Below are positions 62,453 to 64,000 of a DNA stretch of 64,000 nucleotides, piece by piece. The position numbers were made by a program, and so were the translations under genes. The stretch is from contig NC_081190.1 in assembly GCF_902713425.1 (NCBI RefSeq), forward strand, positions 99,455,571 to 99,519,570, given 5' to 3'. This stretch comes from Acipenser ruthenus. Taxonomy: Eukaryota > Chordata > Actinopteri > Acipenseriformes > Acipenseridae. Within the stretch, counting starts at the first letter, position 1. Each line of letters opens with the position of its first letter. Under the pieces are notes generated by a model. The model worked only from the letters and a program-made list of their open reading frames with translations, was not told the origin of the DNA and made no database searches.

Positions 62453-63344
62453 TTCTTTCTGCAGCTTGACAGGGGGCGCTATTTCCCTTGTTATTTATGT
62501 TACTAACCTGGAAGCTGTAAGTCTAAACATCGTTTTCTTTTTTTTGTTTTTTTATTGTCCCATTCCACACACGAACAAGTATTGTATCAGCCTTTACTGG
62601 TTTTGAAAACTGAGTTAGGACAGAAAGGGTTATCGTATTATATTCTAAGCCGAAACTACCAGTAGCGGTCCGATACAAACAAATGTGAACAGGGTTAAGA
62701 CAAAAGTACTGACGAGTTTTGCTAGTTATGGTTAGTTTAATGAATTAAAAAAAGAAATAAAAGTTGATGAAGTACTTTTTATTATAGTAACAGAACGAGA
62801 CATGTTTTAAAGCCACAAACTGCGTGTTTAGATTATTGTGCCAAACAAGAGAACAAAACGAGCATATCAACCAAGAACGGATTTAGTGACCCGTTCATTC
62901 GTTCGAGTTTATTTATATTATGTGTGACCTTAACAAATGTTTGACCAATGTTTTGCTTGCTTTCTTTTTGAAAGTCGTACATTTGTTACATTTTTTTTTA
63001 TTTCGTTTACGCAGACGTGTATACAGACCCGTCGCTTCTTTTGCGGAACATCTCACATGCTGCTGCACGAATGACGTCGTCCTGTGTAAATCCTGGCATC
63101 TTGTCCTCCAATGATAAAGGCGCATGCAAATATATACCGAGAGGCATTACGGGAATGCAATTTATAAATACTTATACTGAAAACTGAAGGAACCCATTAC
63201 ACCCAACAGACTGGAAAGTGCGATATGATAACAATGAAAATGTTATATTAGGAAAAGAGTGTTTCTTTAAATTGCAGATGTAGGCACCGTTTCTTTGAAA
63301 AATGTCTCTTGTGGACGGGTGACGACTCGCAATGTGTACAACTC

Positions 63345-63508
63345 ATACTTACCTGGCAGGGGAGATACCATGATCATGAAGGTGGTTCACCCAGGGCGAG
63401 GCTCGGCCATTGCACTCCGGCTGTGCTGACCCCTGCGAATTCCCCAAATGCGGGAATCTCGACTGCATAATTTCTGGTAGTGGGGGACTGCGTTCGCGCT
63501 CTCCCCTG
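63345..63508 (+). ncRNA. U1 snRNA, unit 22
   Basis: Consensus copy. Octamer at 63124-63131, PSE at 63284-63304, 3' box at 63517-63528. Confidence 0.97.
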
Positions 63509-63808
63509 AAACTATGGTCAAAGACAGAAACAAACACGAACCCGTCGGAGGAAGGAACTCACTCACTAGTTGTTCAACAACTCTCCGGCAGGCGGCTTCG
63601 TCACACAGGGAGTCAGGTTTTCTTTAAAAGGAGCTCAATGTTTTTAGCTTTCTGACTGTCAAATAAATAGCTACGTGGTTCCTGCACATCTATTTCCATG
63701 TTTCGTTATTTTTTATTGACAAGACTAAAAGTAAAGACTCAGCAGTGTCTGTATCAAAGTTTTTATTTTTATTTTAAATAATTGGAAATCATTTTCGAGC
63801 TTATCAGT

Positions 63809-64000
63809 TTTATTTATTTAGTTGATGTTTTTTATTCAAAGCAACTTACAGATAAACTGTGCATCACAACTGTTGCTGCTGCTGCTGCTGAGTCACTTAC
63901 AATAGGACCTGGGTTTTACATCTCATTTGAAGGAAGGAGCACAAGGAGGTTAAGGGACTTGCTCAGGGACAGGGTCACACACAATGAGCCAGTGGCTGAG
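63809..64000 (-). mobile_element. SINE copy, unit 22 (cut by window end)
   Basis: Tail and middle only; the tRNA-like head lies past the window. It has the short CTG-TTG-(CTG)5 tract, so the next unit may resemble unit 19. Confidence 0.8.

Larger units (their letters stand above)
1..64000. repeat. Tandem array of 22 5S rRNA-U1 snRNA units, 2.9 kb each
   Basis: The same approximately 2.9 kb sequence recurs end to end across the window. Distances between successive 5S starts are 2904, 2904, 2904, 2913, 2913, 2912, 2917, 2913, 2905, 2904, 2916, 2906, 2913, 2913, 2915, 2913, 2913, 2896, 2896, 2914 and 2913 bp. Length differences come from a CTG microsatellite and a 12-bp deletion in the SINE, an ACTC run after U1, a poly-T tract, a TA insertion in the AC-rich tract and an 8-bp deletion. 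Base 1 and base 64000 lie in the same part of the unit, so the array runs past both edges. Units here are numbered 1-22 by their 5S gene. Each contains, in order, a U1 3' relic, 5S, U1 and a minus-strand SINE. Confidence 0.98.

Noticed and set aside
1-64000. CRISPR array or other defence repeat system
   Set aside because: The repeats are long gene-bearing units with eukaryotic RNA genes, not short repeats with unique spacers.
1-64000. Additional snRNA genes (U2, U5, U6) in the spacers, as in some fish 5S arrays
   Set aside because: I looked for their conserved starts and core motifs in one unit on both strands and found none.

Overview
The window is one uninterrupted head-to-tail tandem array. 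It holds 22 copies of a 2.90-2.92 kb unit, each carrying one 5S ribosomal RNA gene and one U1 spliceosomal snRNA gene on the + strand, plus a tRNA-derived SINE on the - strand. No unique flanking DNA is present: position 1 falls inside one SINE and position 64000 inside another, almost exactly in phase, so the array extends past both edges. I see no protein-coding gene; the short open frames recur unchanged in every unit and lie in spacers, RNA genes or the SINE.

Organism: an animal, most likely a ray-finned fish. The 120-nt 5S is of vertebrate type with a fish-like GCTTACGG...CTGTAAGC terminal helix. The 164-nt U1 is vertebrate-like throughout, and the SINE has the CORE-like middle and the LINE-type tail (reverse complement of TTTAT.CAAAGC.ACTTACA) common in fish genomes. 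I cannot name the species; linkage of 5S rDNA to U1 and other snRNA genes has been described in several fish.

Layout of one unit (unit 1 coordinates): right part of a SINE (to 65); a diverged relic of the U1 3' end and its downstream flank (about 149-386); spacer with a long T tract and an AC-rich tract; 5S gene (1236-1355) with its T-run terminator; a CTCF-like core just after it (1373-1384); an AT-rich spacer with a CRE-like site; the U1 promoter (octamer at -221, SPH/ZNF143-like site at -204, PSE at -61); U1 (2248-2411); its 3' box (2420-2431); the next SINE (2712-2969). 5S start to U1 start is 1012 bp in 19 units and 1011 bp in the other three.

RNA polymerase III (5S) and RNA polymerase II (U1) therefore share one homogenised array. 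Spacer variants show how it evolves: neighbouring units share private changes (units 1-4, 9-12, 19-20), and units 5-8 match units 13-16 variant for variant, implying an old duplication about 23.3 kb (8 units) long. U1 is almost invariant (one substitution seen among 22 copies), whereas six of 22 5S copies carry a substitution.
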